From the NCBI GenBank assembly GCA_963662175.1, contig OY759215.1, positions 11,769,079 through 11,833,078 on the forward strand: a stretch of DNA of 64,000 nucleotides, given 5' to 3'. Shown here piece by piece: positions 11,754 to 22,902 of the stretch (the stretch's first letter is position 1; each line of letters starts with the position of its first letter). The position numbers and the translations under genes are program-made. This DNA is from Aradus depressus. Its lineage: Eukaryota > Arthropoda > Insecta > Hemiptera > Aradidae. The notes beneath the pieces are model-generated. The model was not told the origin of the DNA. It did no database searches and saw only the letters and a program-made list of their open reading frames with translations.

Positions 11754-12190
11754 CTAGTCCAGAGTGGAGATTCCTTCCATAAATTGCTTTGGTATCTTCA
11801 GATGCAGGCACGATGAGGTAAGGAGGAAGACCTGCAATTGCAAGAAAGAGATAAGGTTCACGCACCAGCACACTTCATATATATTATTTACACTGAGATA
11901 GAAAATAAACTGGAGTTTTCCTGTTCTTCGCTGGCTGTACAGAATCCTTCTGACAGCACTCATATTGTGTACATGTTCATACCAGTCTTCTGTACAATTA
12001 CTTGTCATAATTCTGCACATGGCTTCTCTTCTCTGAGAGCTCTTCTGTCTTGTGAAAGGGACACTAAGAGGGTACGAGGTTGACAACCAGAGGGAGATTC
12101 CAGATCAATATGTAGACCGTGAAATTGAATGAGTGGGAAGTCAGGACCAGAATACGAAATTGGAGAAATTGATCCGTTGTCTACATGGTA
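11754..12190 (-). CDS. Possible host exon(s), unrecognised
   Basis: A 110-codon minus-strand opening lies in an island free of known repeats. Its middle part has normal protein composition (REAMCRIMTSNCTEDWYEHV, then HNMSAVRRILYSQRRTGKLQ). Two acceptor-like pyrimidine-AG sites occur inside it on the minus strand (TTTTCTATCTCAG, TTTCTTGCAATTGCAG), so it could be part of one or two exons. I cannot place it in a family; an old mobile-element fragment is equally possible. Confidence 0.2.
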
Positions 12191-12284
12191 ATGCAATTTT
12201 GCATTCGACTTTTAATTCGTACCCGTCACCACTAATGTAATTTATATTCCTTCTCTTCCTCTTTTTTTTTACTTACCCAGTTAT

Positions 12285-12410
12285 ACAGGACGTATAGGGG
12301 AAGTTATAACAATTGATGCTGAGTTTTCAAAAGTGAAGAACAATTTCTCTGTGTCTGTGAGCACGATAACTCTCGATGGAATAAAATATACCAACACAAA
12401 AATGGTATCC
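12285..12410 (+). repeat. Family-A fragment, plus
   Basis: GACGTATAGGGGAAGTTATA then TCTGTGAGCACGATAACTCT. It is cut at its 3' end by the TIR element at 12419. Confidence 0.6.
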
Positions 12411-12418
12411 ACAATATA

Positions 12419-12808
12419 TATATCGTCGCTTAAGCAGCAACACCACATAACTCAATTTTTGCCCAAATTGAGTTATGCATATCGTTGGATTCGTATTTTC
12501 GCGGGAAACAAGCTCAGATTACTAGTTTCACTCTACCGGCCACTAGGAGCGTGAACAACGTAAAAAAGACAACACCACACATCTCAACCCTACAGGCAAA
12601 CAGCGCACAACTAAACACCATAAATACCAGCCTTTTTATATAAATTACTTTTGGTTCAAACAAATAATAAATATTTGATCAAATAAACATTGGATCACTC
12701 GTTGATAAAGTAAAATTACTACAATAATCATTTAAAATAAGTTTTTCCTCTTTCCTGTAAACCTCTCAAAATTGAGATATGCCGTGTTGCTGCTTAAGCG
12801 ACGATATA
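12419..12808. mobile_element. TIR element (MITE) of 390 bp
   Basis: Ends are TATATCGTCGCTTAAGCAGC then AACACNNCATA-CTCAATTTTTG and its reverse complement, about 40 bp. Just inside the left TIR is a second hairpin, AACTCAATTTTTG / CAAATTGAGTT (12450-12477). No transposase is encoded. It sits inside a family-A copy, and a SINE1 lies immediately to its right. Confidence 0.75.
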
Positions 12809-12820
12809 ACGACGAGAGAG

Positions 12821-13136
12821 GGAGCCGGTAGCTCAGTGGTATGCGTGCTTACCTTCTGAGCTCAAGATCGTGGTTCGAAACCCGATCGAGGCCCTTAGTT
12901 TATTTTATCTGGGAGGTATATCGTCTGGGAAGTATGCCGTCCTTCGGATGGGACGTTAAGCGATGGTCCCGAGCCTGTACGATGTCAGGTACTCGTTAAA
13001 GACCCTGACCTAGGTGAATAAAAATTTAGAGTAGGCAAAATTTGGGATGTTCATATCCACAAAAGCGACAAAAGAGGTAGTAAAAAATACGACCTGGAAG
13101 TTAAAAGTCCGGGCCTGAGTGAAAATACCTAACTAA
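12821..13136 (+). mobile_element. SINE1 copy, near full length
   Basis: The best place to see the family layout. A tRNA-like head has A box TAGCTCAGTGG (12830) and B box GGTTCGAAACC (12872). It is followed by TTTATTTTATCTGGGAGG, CCTTCGGATGGGACGTTAAG, CCTGTACGATGTCAGG, a CTAGGTGAATAAAAATTTAG block and a tail of the GGGCATGAGTCATAA type. Such heads carry a pol III promoter; mobility depends on a partner LINE. This copy is diverged in its last 100 bp. Confidence 0.85.
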
Positions 13137-13287
13137 ACACAATAAAAGCAACTATTTACAACTTACTAATTGTACACAAACAATTGATAAACCAGCCATT
13201 TACTGTTCTAGAATATTACATGAATCCTATTGGTCAGACTATTTATCTTCTGGAATTACCTGAAACTAGTGGTAACTTTATATAAAA

Positions 13288-13348
13288 AGTAGTCAGTGAA
13301 TCACCTGCTATATACTTCCCTAGCAAGAATCAATCAAATAAGTGATAT
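13288..13348 (-). repeat. Family-A fragment, minus
   Basis: GTCAGTGAATCACCTGCTAT and TACTTCCCTAGCAAGAA. Confidence 0.55.
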
Positions 13349-13600
13349 TTTATCTGGGGGGTAAAATAAACTTAAGCATGCCGTCCTTCGGATGGGACGT
13401 TAAGCGATGGTCCCGAGCCTGTACGATGTCAGGTACTCGTTAAAGACCCCTGCCCTAGGTGAATTAAAACTTAAGGTAGGCAAAATTTAGGACTTCCACA
13501 GTAGAGTCGGGCTCATATCCACCAGAGTGACGAAAGAGCGCTCAGGTAGTAGGCGATATGACTTCGTAGTTGAAGCCCGGGCATGAGTCATAATAACTAA
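13349..13600 (+). mobile_element. SINE1 copy lacking the tRNA head
   Basis: Starts in the body at TTTATCTGGGGGGTAAAATA and runs to GGGCATGAGTCATAATAACT; both pol III boxes are missing. Confidence 0.85.
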
Positions 13601-13613
13601 CTTAATATAACGA

Positions 13614-13815
13614 CGACACTTATTGATTTTCAGCTAAATCAGATAAAGGGAAGAGGGATATGGTGGGAGGCTTAGCACAAAAACTATTAACTGCCGTTGT
13701 TATGAATGTATTGACATGAAATTTAATATGTATCCAGAACCTCAGATCGGCTGAAGTGAAGTGGGGGATGAGAGGAGGGATTCTCAACTCAAAAACCAGA
13801 ACAACCCCCGTTCTC
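13614..13815 (+). repeat. Family-A fragment, plus
   Basis: CTTATTGATTTTCAGCTAAA, CTATTAACTGCCGTTGTTAT and GAATGTATTGACATGAAATT. 13816-14395 holds no recognised gene; its plus-strand openings of up to 83 codons lack family support. Confidence 0.65.
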
Positions 13816-14395
13816 AGTTCTGCAGTAGAATTCTTCAGTGTGGGGTTATCACTTCTTCATCCATTTCTCGGTTGTCCTGTTTCTGAACGACATTCGTTAT
13901 TACCGTGTCTCTTCTTCTCACTCTTGTTTTCTTTATATCTCAATTTGTCATGAAAAACACTAGAGAGCCCGTCTATACAATACTCGTATGTCTCCCACTT
14001 TGAAGGGGGTAGTGACAAAATGTTTCAGAGGGGGGGCCCACGCACATTACATTTGCAAAGAGGTAGAGGAGAGAATTGAGGCGTTATGTGGTGTGTTCAT
14101 TGAGGCGTGCACCATGTACGTGGGACAAGACAAAAGAGAAAACTACGCGCTGTCAGGGAATGTATCCAGGCGCCCCCCCGTCTGAAATATTACATGAGCA
14201 CCTCCCCTCTCTTGGACCTATATTCTGAAACAACAATATACCACAACATTTCTGTGGCTTATTTTTTTTATATACCTATATATTTTTTTTCAATTTATCG
14301 ACTATTTAATTTGATAGTAGGAAGATTAGACAAGAAACTTACTCATTATTGTTTCTAGTTTTGAACTGAATTTTGAGTGGAAAATTATTTTACAG

Positions 14396-14725
14396 GTCTT
14401 ACATTGGGCGTAAGGCATCAGAAAATGCCATCTGTGTGTGTATCTATGAACACTATAACACTCGATAGTATGAATGAATCGACACGAAATTTTATACGTT
14501 CATCCAGAACCATACAACGACCAAATTCAGCCAAATTGAAAAAAGGGAAAGGGGGGTTTAGGGGGGCTTAACACAAAAACCCTAGTAACTGCCGATGCAA
14601 TGAATGTATCGACACGAGATCTAGTATGAAGATTCAGAATTCAGTATTTAACTATAGATTTTTATTTAAAACGGTCGATTAGTTTTGGAGAGAGATCAAA
14701 TGATTCACCGACGTCTTTTTTTGTA
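14396..14725 (+). repeat. Family-A copy, plus
   Basis: CACTCGATAGTATGAATGAA, TTTTATACGTTCATCCAGAA, AACCCTAGTAACTGCCGATG and AGATTCACCGACGTC-like end at about 14708, covering the 3' two-thirds of the family. Confidence 0.75.
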
Positions 14726-14939
14726 GTAAATGTAGTAGGAATATATAAGCTATATTTTTGATAAGAATGTTTTTTATGTTTTTTTACTTTTAATACTAAC
14801 AGCTGTTTTGGCTGTAAAGTGCTAAACACACGTTAAAGTTTGTTAACATTTATTATTAATATTGTGACGGTGTTATAAGTTTTTATATTACTAAACAGTG
14901 ACAAAGGCACTCAGAAGTTCTCCCTCTGTTTGGGTGAGA

Positions 14940-16257
14940 ATGAAACCCGGCGTTTCGAAACGAGAACAGTCTAATAATTTTAATATTCAAAATTCTAACC
15001 TTGCCGATATCAAGAAAATAAACAATGTAGCCGGAACAGGTGAGATGATATCCACTTTTTTACCTGCTAAGAGGCAGCTCTCTTCAAGCTGTGAGGACCC
15101 TGGGATATCAATGGCAGTAGACGGCGGCCATGTAGTCCCTGATAACAGAGCCATCTCCCAGGAGCCTCAGCTGAAGAGGAACCGATATACTCTACATATG
15201 ACACCCACACCAACACCAACACAGAACAGATACGAGCCACTTCTCACTCTCCAGGACGGTCAGGAGACAACCCAACCGACAAAGCCAGACGGACAGCCTA
15301 CCCCTAACAGACAGACCAAGATCCCTACAATCTTTCTTTGTGAGGCTGATAATTATCAGCTGGTCATTACCGAGTTAAAAAGTTTAATTTGTTCGCCAGT
15401 GCAACAAAAAAATAAAGATCAGCCTCACAACGACTGATGACTATCGCAAAGTGACAAAATTTTATGACGACAATAAGGTGAAATACTACACCTTCGTCAA
15501 CCCCGAGGACAGGAAACTCTCCGTAATTATACGGGGAGTTCCTTACTCACTGACCGACCCAGAAATAACGGACGAACTGACCCCGACATACCCTGTTATA
15601 AAAGTCACCCGGATCCTGAACCACGACAGACGCCCCACACCCCTCTGTGCAGTTGAGCTGGAGAACACCCCATCTGGAGAGGCCATATTTCAACTGACGC
15701 GGCGCTACTATACAGTTGTTAAAGTGGAGCCACGCCGACGTTCCAGCCGAGTTGTACAATGCACAAACTGCCAATCTTTTGGTCATACCAAAAACTTTTG
15801 CCGACTGGACCCCAAATGTGTGAAGTGCGGGGAGGACCACCACTTCACAGCATGCCCCTCCAGACAGAAGAAGGTAGACTCTCCCAAGTGTGCCAACTGC
15901 CAGGGCAACCATCCAGCCAGCTACAGAGGGTGTGCTTCCTACAAGACATACGTAGACAGGACTACCAGACAGGCCCAACCTAAACGACAAGATCCTCCCA
16001 ATGCACCACCCAAAGGACAACCCCCAAGACAGACCCCGGACCGACCGAACAGCTGGTTCGACCAAAGTAGACCCCGACCCTTCCAACCTCGACCTCAACC
16101 TAACTTACCCAGCAGCCAAGACAACCAACCAGCTAACGACATGACTGACCTCACCAACACTATACTCACCTTTCTCAAACCATTCATCCCTATCATAAAA
16201 TCATTTTTATCTAATCTCCTCACCCAAGTATTTTCATTTAACAATGGTGGACCCTAA
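14940..16257 (+). pseudogene. LINE ORF1 (gag-like), broken by a 1-base frameshift
   Basis: The ATG at 14940 is the first methionine in frame; the frame is already open from 14898. The first part reaches a stop at 15435-15437, while the rest continues in the +1 frame. The switch is best explained by one extra base in the A-run at about 15407-15413, as the two frames join there without loss. The downstream part carries a PRE-C2HC/RNA-binding-like region (VIIRGVPYSLTDPEI near 15520, VVQCTNCQSFGHT near 15750) and three zinc knuckles: CTNC-x4-H-x4-C, CVKC-GEDHHFTAC and CANC-QGNHPASYRGC. A proline/glutamine-rich tail ends before ORF2. ORF1 proteins of this type bind LINE RNA and form the RNP. As read, this copy could not make full-length ORF1 protein without frameshifting. 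Confidence 0.9.
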
Positions 16258-18943
16258 TTTAAATATTTTTCATAATTTATCCATCCTTAACTGGAACGCT
16301 GACGGAATAAAAAACAGACGAACGATACTCTCGGACTTTTTAACTCGCTACAACATCGACATCATTTGTATCACAGAAACTCACCTCCATAATACCGACA
16401 AATTCAAGCTAAAAGGGTACACCATATACAGACAGGACAGACAAACCAGATTTGGAGGCGTCGCTGTTTGTATAAAAAAGAACCTCGCACACTCTCAGCT
16501 TCTCTTACCCACACTTCAACAGCTGGAAGCCGTTGGAGCCACACTCACACTCAACAACAACAGAACACTTAACATAATCTCAGCATACCACCGACCAGGC
16601 ATCAGAATTCACCAGACGGATTTTGAACACATTTTCACTGGGGGGCCGACTATACTACTAGGTGACCTAAATAGTAAAAATACAATTTGGGGATGTAGAC
16701 GGACAAACAACAACGGGACAAGACTCTTAAACATAATTAACAATTTAGGCGTACATATATCAGCACCGGACGAACCGACATTTTATCCTACACAACAGAG
16801 ATATCTCCCAGACATCCTGGACATTGGACTAATACAAAATTTTACTTTGCCCCTTTATCACGAACCACTGACAGAACTCGACTCAGACCATCTTCCAGTC
16901 GTGTGTACCTTCAAAGTGAACCCGAAACAGGCAGAACATCTGCCTAGACTGATACAGGGGAAAATAGATTGGGACGCTTTTAGATGGGAGATGGACAAAA
17001 ACATAGACATCCCTTTGCATTACGACAATACTGAAGACATAGACGACTCACTGAAATATTTCACTCAAGCTATTTACACCTCGATACACAACTCAACATA
17101 CAATCACTACAAGGACCAACGCAACATGCGACAAAATAAGACCCCTATACGCATACTTAACATGATACACGACAAAAATACACTCCGCAAACACTGGCAA
17201 CGAACACGCGATCCACAAGAGAAGCGAGAGCTGAACCGACTGACAAGACTTATACGATGGGAATTGGACAATGACAGAATCAACAGATACCGACAATACA
17301 CCAGCGACATTACGCCTGGAGACAGCAACCTTTGGAAGGAAACACGACGCCTCCTCAGACAAGACCCCAGCCTCCCGCCCCTGACAGACGGACAGAATAC
17401 TGTAACAACGGACAAGGACAAGAGTGAGCTAGTGGCCCAGCACCTTGAACAGAAATTCAGAACTCATGACACACAAGATCACGAAACACTCCACACAGTC
17501 CACGAATTTCTTTCCAGCCCACTCCACACCGCAGAACCACATATACAGTACACAAACCCGTCAGAAGTTACACTATACATCCGGAGACTCCCCAACAAGA
17601 AGGCCCCCGGTGAAGACCTCATCCCCAACATCGTCCTCAAGAACCTGCCTCCAAGAAGCATCGCTTATCTTACAGGGCTGTTCAATGGCTGTTTAAGGAG
17701 AGGATACTTTCCTGACACGTGGAAGAATGCTATCGTTGTTGTCTTTCATAAGCACGGCAAGCCGAAACAAGACCCCAACAGCTACAGGCCGATAAGCCTT
17801 CTAAATTCATTGTCTAAGATTTTTGAAAAGATTATATCGAAAAGGCTTACTGAATATCTAGAAGACACCATACCGTCCCACCAGTTTGGCTTCAAAGTCA
17901 AACACTCTGCAGTCCAGCAGCTACAACGGGTGACCGAAACGATTGTCCACGGCTTCGAGGCGAAGAATTACACCACCGCCGTATTCTTGGATGTAGCCGC
18001 AGCCTTTGACACCGTTTGGCATCAGGGGCTGTTGTACAAACTAAAGAAAAGCTTGGTACCCAAATATATCGTTGGTCTTATATCCTCTTTTCTCCATGGC
18101 AGGACGTTCCAGGTGAGAGTCAGTAACGCACTGAGCACCAAGAGAAGGATTACAGCTGGGGTCCCTCAAGGTGATATTCTGAGCCCCCTCCTTTTTAGTT
18201 TGTACACCCACGACATCCCCGAAACTCCCACGGCAACATTAGCCACCTATGCCGATGACACAATGATCGCCTGTCAGCATAGTGTCCTCTGCGTCGCCAT
18301 TGAACAGCTCCAGGAAGCCCTGACAGAAGTTTCTCTCTGGTTCTCAAAATGGAGACTAACACTGAACATAGGGAAGACTGAAGCTAAAATATTCACTCTC
18401 CGCAGATTCTCCATAGAAGAACAACGTCAGCTGCAAATTGATGACCTCCCCATTCTCTGGAATCATAAGGACCAGGGTGTGCGCTATCTTGGAGTACTTT
18501 TAGATACACGACTCACATGGAAACTGCACATTAACAGAAAACTACAGCTAGCATATTCACGACTTAACACCCTCTACCCTCTCATAAACAGAAACACGCC
18601 ACTTAAACACACGTGTACTATTCTCTTATACAAGACACTCCTACTTCCACTTCTAACATACGCCTGTCCAGTCTGGATCGGTACCTGCAGCACTAACATT
18701 AAACGACTACAAACATTTCAGAATAAAGTACTCCGAATAGCAACAAACGCACCCTGGTTTGTGAGGAATCACAAAATCCACGAAGAATTGGGTGTTCCTC
18801 TTTTTGCAGCTCACATCGAGAAACTAGTGAAGAATCACCACGAAGCCCTTGTGCATTGTTCCGGGGCTGTACATTACAGTCTAGGAGCGCCTACTCCTGG
18901 GAGGCGACTCAAACAAAGACTGTACCAGGACTTTCTATTTTAA
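16244..18943 (+). CDS. LINE ORF2: AP endonuclease + reverse transcriptase (Jockey clade)
   Basis: An uninterrupted 899-codon frame. The N-terminal apurinic-like endonuclease spans about residues 12-225: LNWNADGI (residue 15), ITETHL (about 43), GDLNSKN (about 140) and the catalytic SDHLPV (about 213). The reverse transcriptase covers about residues 450-730: NKKAPGEDLIP, YRPISLLNSLSKIFE, FLDVAAAFDTVWH (about 581), GVPQGDILSPLL (about 639) and the catalytic YADD (668). A Jockey-type C-terminus follows (RYLGVLLDTRLTWK, then LQTFQNKVLRIATNAPWFVR). It would nick target DNA and prime reverse transcription of the element RNA at the nick. It overlaps ORF1, so translation probably relies on reinitiation or readthrough. 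All visible catalytic motifs are present. Confidence 0.95.
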   Translation: MVDPNLNIFHNLSILNWNADGIKNRRTILSDFLTRYNIDIICITETHLHNTDKFKLKGYTIYRQDRQTRFGGVAVCIKKNLAHSQLLLPTLQQLEAVGATLTLNNNRTLNIISAYHRPGIRIHQTDFEHIFTGGPTILLGDLNSKNTIWGCRRTNNNGTRLLNIINNLGVHISAPDEPTFYPTQQRYLPDILDIGLIQNFTLPLYHEPLTELDSDHLPVVCTFKVNPKQAEHLPRLIQGKIDWDAFRWEMDKNIDIPLHYDNTEDIDDSLKYFTQAIYTSIHNSTYNHYKDQRNMRQNKTPIRILNMIHDKNTLRKHWQRTRDPQEKRELNRLTRLIRWELDNDRINRYRQYTSDITPGDSNLWKETRRLLRQDPSLPPLTDGQNTVTTDKDKSELVAQHLEQKFRTHDTQDHETLHTVHEFLSSPLHTAEPHIQYTNPSEVTLYIRRLPNKKAPGEDLIPNIVLKNLPPRSIAYLTGLFNGCLRRGYFPDTWKNAIVVVFHKHGKPKQDPNSYRPISLLNSLSKIFEKIISKRLTEYLEDTIPSHQFGFKVKHSAVQQLQRVTETIVHGFEAKNYTTAVFLDVAAAFDTVWHQGLLYKLKKSLVPKYIVGLISSFLHGRTFQVRVSNALSTKRRITAGVPQGDILSPLLFSLYTHDIPETPTATLATYADDTMIACQHSVLCVAIEQLQEALTEVSLWFSKWRLTLNIGKTEAKIFTLRRFSIEEQRQLQIDDLPILWNHKDQGVRYLGVLLDTRLTWKLHINRKLQLAYSRLNTLYPLINRNTPLKHTCTILLYKTLLLPLLTYACPVWIGTCSTNIKRLQTFQNKVLRIATNAPWFVRNHKIHEELGVPLFAAHIEKLVKNHHEALVHCSGAVHYSLGAPTPGRRLKQRLYQDFLF

Positions 18944-19024
18944 ATCCTTTATTTTATATATTTGTGTATAGCACCTTGTTTTGCTGGTCCAAATAAATGT
19001 TATTATTATTATTTACTTTTAATA

Positions 19025-19274
19025 TTAAGGAAAAAGTTTGTCCAGTGTTCCATCACCGGGACATATCCGATTAGTGAGAGAGGTACTCTATATTATCGTT
19101 ATTATATAATTTTTGAGGGGGTTTCCGGCACTCTAAGCATTTTTGTAAGTTTTGATTACATCAGAGATTTTCTTTCAGCTTTTGGGAAGGAAAAAAAATA
19201 TATCCTTTATTCAACCAGAGCCAATGATATGAGAATGGAACACATCTACAAAATATTCCACCTTTGAAAATAAA

Positions 19275-19312
<38 letters not shown>

Positions 19313-19615
19313 GATGAAGTAATCAATCAAGAATCCTTTAGTTATTACATGATGTGCAAACAATTTTTTTAGGGTATTGACTACCTATCATATAAAACGA
19401 AAATGGTAAAAAAAATTATTTATCATAAAAGTTTGATAATACCTTCATAACCGAAACGTTAATAGAATTAAAAAAAATATGTTGTGTGCAGACCTAAGGC
19501 CAATCTAAAGCAAACCATCTTCACCAAGAGAACATCGAACAAATCTCAAATCATGGATATTTTTCCTCAACCTAAAGATATCCTACACTTTAATCAATGA
19601 CTTAAATTGTATCAA
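19025..19615. other. AT-rich sequence with (AT)n at 19275-19308
   Basis: No gene seen. Contains a short TA microsatellite. Confidence 0.5.
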
Positions 19616-19617
19616 AA

Positions 19618-19810
19618 GGTAGTTAGTTATTGTGACGCATTTTAACTACTAGGTTATATCGTCTTCAACCAGAGCGCTCTTTCGTCGCTCAGCACGACTA
19701 CAGTAGGTGTCCTACATTTGGCCTACCCAGGTTTAGTTATCTAGATAAAGGTTTTTTTTAACGAGGCAGGACCATCGTCTCACCCGAAGGACGGCGTGCT
19801 CAAGTTTTTT
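19618..19810 (-). mobile_element. SINE1 copy, diverged, minus
   Basis: CCAGAGCGCTCTTTCGTCGC, TTTGGCCTACCCAGG and CGAAGGACGGCGTGCT match the SINE1 body reversed; the head is absent. 19811-20204 is AT-rich with nothing recognised. Confidence 0.75.
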
Positions 19811-20204
19811 TACTGTTTTAATTTCGGATAGTAATATTAACCATTCTGTAATTTCTGTTTCATTTTATGTAATAAATAAAAAATATTTTGGAACATTGTT
19901 CTCCAGAATGGTATTTTAATATTCTGGCTCTACTTTCTGTCAAACTCGAATAAGTAAAGAAGTCACAATTTCTTGTAGGAAAAAGTTTTTCAGATATTTT
20001 TCAACTTGTACAAACTTTTTTTGTGTAGCAAAAAATGAATACGAATGTATATTTCTTATTTCTTATCAATTCGAAGGTTGACATGATAGGTTCCTTTCTA
20101 AGAAAGTACCAAAGTTGAGACGACACATGGGATCTTTAACCCCCACCCCCGCCCAAAACGGGGATCATCAACCCCGCCGTCCTTCTTTCCCCCGCTAATG
20201 GGGA

Positions 20205-20700
20205 AGTTGTGTTGAATTTCGGTATTGAGTTTTCATAGAAATTTCATATTTTCTGACCTACTGAAAAATGAAAACAAAATGTTCTGTCTGTGTGGGTGTA
20301 CTTGTGCCTGTGAACACGGTAACTCTCGATAAAATGAATGAAATCCACTGTTTTATTTGCGACTGGGATCGGTTTTCAACGCACATCGCACCCGTGCTGT
20401 GTAGTCTAAAGAACTACTGAATTAAATTTTATTAGCAGATTCTACACTACTCTATTGGGATGTACAGATGACAATGTGGCGTTGAAAACCGGTTTTGGTC
20501 GCAAATGAAACTGGGAAGACAACATTTTTTATTTCTATGACAAATCACGTCCCACAAAATCTTACTATCACATAAGAAATTTTATATATGTATCCAGAAC
20601 CCCACGACCCCTACCGATTTTCAGCCAAATCGGCCAAAGAGAAGGAGTGTTATAGAGGGGGTCAACCCCAAATCGTCTTCTGCGTTACAACCGTTGGTCA
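20205..20700 (+). repeat. Family-A copy split by a foldback element
   Basis: 5' part 20205-20345 (GGGGAAGTTGTGTTGAATTT, GAACACGGTAACTCTCGATA) and 3' part about 20560-20700 (TATGTATCCAGAACCCCACG, GATTTTCAGCCAAATCGGCC). The gap is occupied by the element at 20350-20515. Confidence 0.75.
20350..20515. mobile_element. Short inverted-repeat element inside family A
   Basis: Left end GTTTTATTTGCGACTGGGAT, CGGTTTTCAACGC; right end GCGTTGAAAACCGGTTTTGG, TCGCAAATGAAAC. Arms are about 35 bp. Confidence 0.7.
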
Positions 20701-21048
20701 AGACATAACGAAAGTAAAAATGAAAAATGAATTAGAAGAATAATAAAGCTGTAAAAAAATATGTATTATTATAATACAAAATCTCCTTACACAACCGAAA
20801 AGTGTATCCTATTGTGAAAACATACTGTGCTGTTAATAAGATTTTTACATATTATCTAAATCCAGTAATAGACGTTAAAAGAACATTAGTTAAGAAAAGC
20901 AGCACTGCGGGAATGAGATCGAATCGCGATAGCTGACCATTTTGAAATTGATGCACCGTCTACCAAGTTAAAACTTTGCGATTATCACAGAGTTCGAGCG
21001 AATGTTATGTATATAATCTAAGGGGTAAATTCCGCCAGTAAATATATT

Positions 21049-21247
21049 ACTGTTGTCATACCTGAAATCGTCGTCACTGGCTGCTGGTCGAGCACTGTGG
21101 GCGAGCGCTTTCGATGTGAAGACATCATCTTTTAGCCACTCACAAAAGTGGTTTGAAGATGATGTCTTCACATCGAAAGCTCTCGCCCAGAGTACTCGAC
21201 CAACAGCCAGGGACGACCAGTTTCCGCCGAAAGGTATGACAACAGGA
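21049..21247. mobile_element. Foldback element (arms about 85 bp)
   Basis: Arms CTGTTGTCATACC...GCGCTTTCGATGTGAAGACATCATCTT and the reverse complement at 21154-21245, with a spacer of about 22 bp. It lies directly before a SINE1 fragment. Confidence 0.8.
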
Positions 21248-21258
21248 ATGTTATGTAC

Positions 21259-21430
21259 TTCGTAAAGATCCCTACCCTAGGAGAGTAAAAATTTAGGGTA
21301 GGAAAAATTTAGGACTCCTTAGTAGAATCGAGCACATGCACACCAGAGCAAAAATCGCTCTGGTGGTAGGCGATATGACCTTGTAGGTAATGCCCGGGCT
21401 TGAGTCTCAATCACTCAATAACTAACTATA
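21259..21430 (+). mobile_element. SINE1 fragment, plus
   Basis: Body from CGTAAAGATCCCTACCCTAG to GCCCGGGCTTGAGTC; no head. The stretch before the foldback, 20701-21048, holds nothing recognised. Confidence 0.7.
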
Positions 21431-21639
21431 ATACATTTTTTTATATTGCAAATTAAATATTACCTAATATCTGCAAGGTTTCATCAATCTGGTCCAGACT
21501 AGATAATCATAGTTATAATTAAGACTGGTGTCATAAATAACGCTATAATTTTGCACTACCAGGATGAATCACTCTTCAAAAAACATATTGACAGTTTGAC
21601 ACTTCAGCTTCAAGACAATAAATTGGATGGGAGTGTCTG

Positions 21640-22250
21640 AAGGTGTTGTGGTGTGGTGAGGAATGGCGGTCATGACAGTTTAGAGCCGCGTTTTTGTCTA
21701 GATGAGCAACCGACACAACATGGCCCCCTAGTGGCTGCCCCTTCATTGAAATACACAGAGAGGATTGTGTCTGAAAGACCAGAACCGCCCCTGAACGGAC
21801 AGGACACAGACAAACTGTTGAGAAGGATACTGGAGGGACACACGGAAGGGCAGAGAAGAAGTGGGAGACCCCGCTTACGTTGGCTGGAGGAGAACCTCAG
21901 AAGGATGGGTGTGAGAAGTTGGAGAAGGAAGGCCGGGGATAAAGAGAAATGGCGGAAGGTCTTTGTGGAGACCCAGGTTCTACAAGGACCGTAGCCACCG
22001 GGAAACTAAAAGCAAGAGGAACTGTCGTTGAAATATTCAGAAAGCATTGTGTTTGAAAGACCGAAACCGGTCAGGACACTGCTGGCCTTCGTGAAGCAGA
22101 GGCGGCTGCGATGGCTGGGACATTTACAGAGGATGGAGCCAGGCGGATTACCAAGGATACTGAAGGGACACCCGGAAGGGCAGACACTGTCCTGATGGGT
22201 GTACCTCCATTGAAATATACAGAGAGAATTGTGTCTGAAAGGCCGAAACC
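21640..22250 (+). pseudogene. Broken C-terminal pieces of a LINE reverse transcriptase
   Basis: The first block (to 21994) encodes GHTEGQRRSGRPRLRWLEEN, LRRMGVRSWRRKAGDKEKWR and VLQGP, the hallmark tail of RTE/CR1-like RT proteins. The second block (22080-22185) repeats the preceding segment, RLRWLGHLQRMEPGGLPRIL. A GAAATA-ACAGA-GATTGTGT block, TCTGAAAGRCC, occurs three times (about 21748, 22030, 22212), so the fragments are partly duplicated. There is no catalytic core. Confidence 0.7.
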
Positions 22251-22902
22251 GTCCTTCTGTTTGTTTTAAAGGAACAATTGTTTTATATATATTTTTTGGT
22301 ATATTTATTATGTATATAATTTTGGATAGATAGGTACAATTAATTTCTATAACTGTTAGATATAATAAAAATAGTATTAGTTATTTAGATATTTTGTGTA
22401 ATATTTTGCTTTTAAGAAAGATGACCGACCAAGCTTGCAGTATGTTAAAGTTGATGGACCAAGATGGAGGTGTTTTAGTTGCATTGTTTTGTGTTTGGTG
22501 TTAGTACTGTTGGAGGTCATAGAAGTAAACAAAATTTTATAAAATTACAAGTTTGTTTTATTTATTTTAATATATTGTTTGGCGCCTGAATAGATTTAGT
22601 AAATTTGAGGTTCGTTGGTTATAGAGACAGAACATAGATACGATACTGTCTTAGTGAGCGAGAAGATTCATAGCATGAAGTCTTCAAAGTACCCCTTTTC
22701 CCAGTAAACCTAATTTGGCAGAAAAGCGTCCATATTGTGAATATCATGAGACCATTATAGGAGTGTCCTGTGGTTTACATAGATGGCCATTGTGTTAAGA
22801 GTCTGAAAAGGAGTCATATGAAAGGACTAAATTCGGGTTATGTTACATGTTCCTATTGTGTTATAGATGTGAGCCTCATAATTTCTAATCTCTTTTCATT
22901 AA

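Larger units (their letters stand above)
14796..19011 (+). mobile_element. Near-intact Jockey-type non-LTR retrotransposon, 4.2 kb
   Basis: A perfect 13-bp target-site duplication, TTTACTTTTAATA, lies at 14783-14795 and 19012-19024 and defines both ends exactly. Layout: about 140-bp 5' UTR, gag-like ORF1, ORF2 (endonuclease plus reverse transcriptase) overlapping ORF1 by 14 bp, and a 68-bp 3' UTR ending AATAAATGTTATTATTATTA. There is no RNase H domain. Domain order, short 3' UTR and sequence blocks place it in the Jockey clade. Intact ORF2 and a perfect duplication indicate a young insertion. Confidence 0.95.

Noticed and set aside
12821..12890. A tRNA gene
   Set aside because: The A and B boxes are those of a SINE1 head; the same head occurs in many copies with bodies and target duplications, and no proper cloverleaf with paired acceptor ends was found.
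15547..17661. Minus-strand and alternative-frame ORFs across the LINE
   Set aside because: Shadows of ORF1 and ORF2, with no independent motifs.
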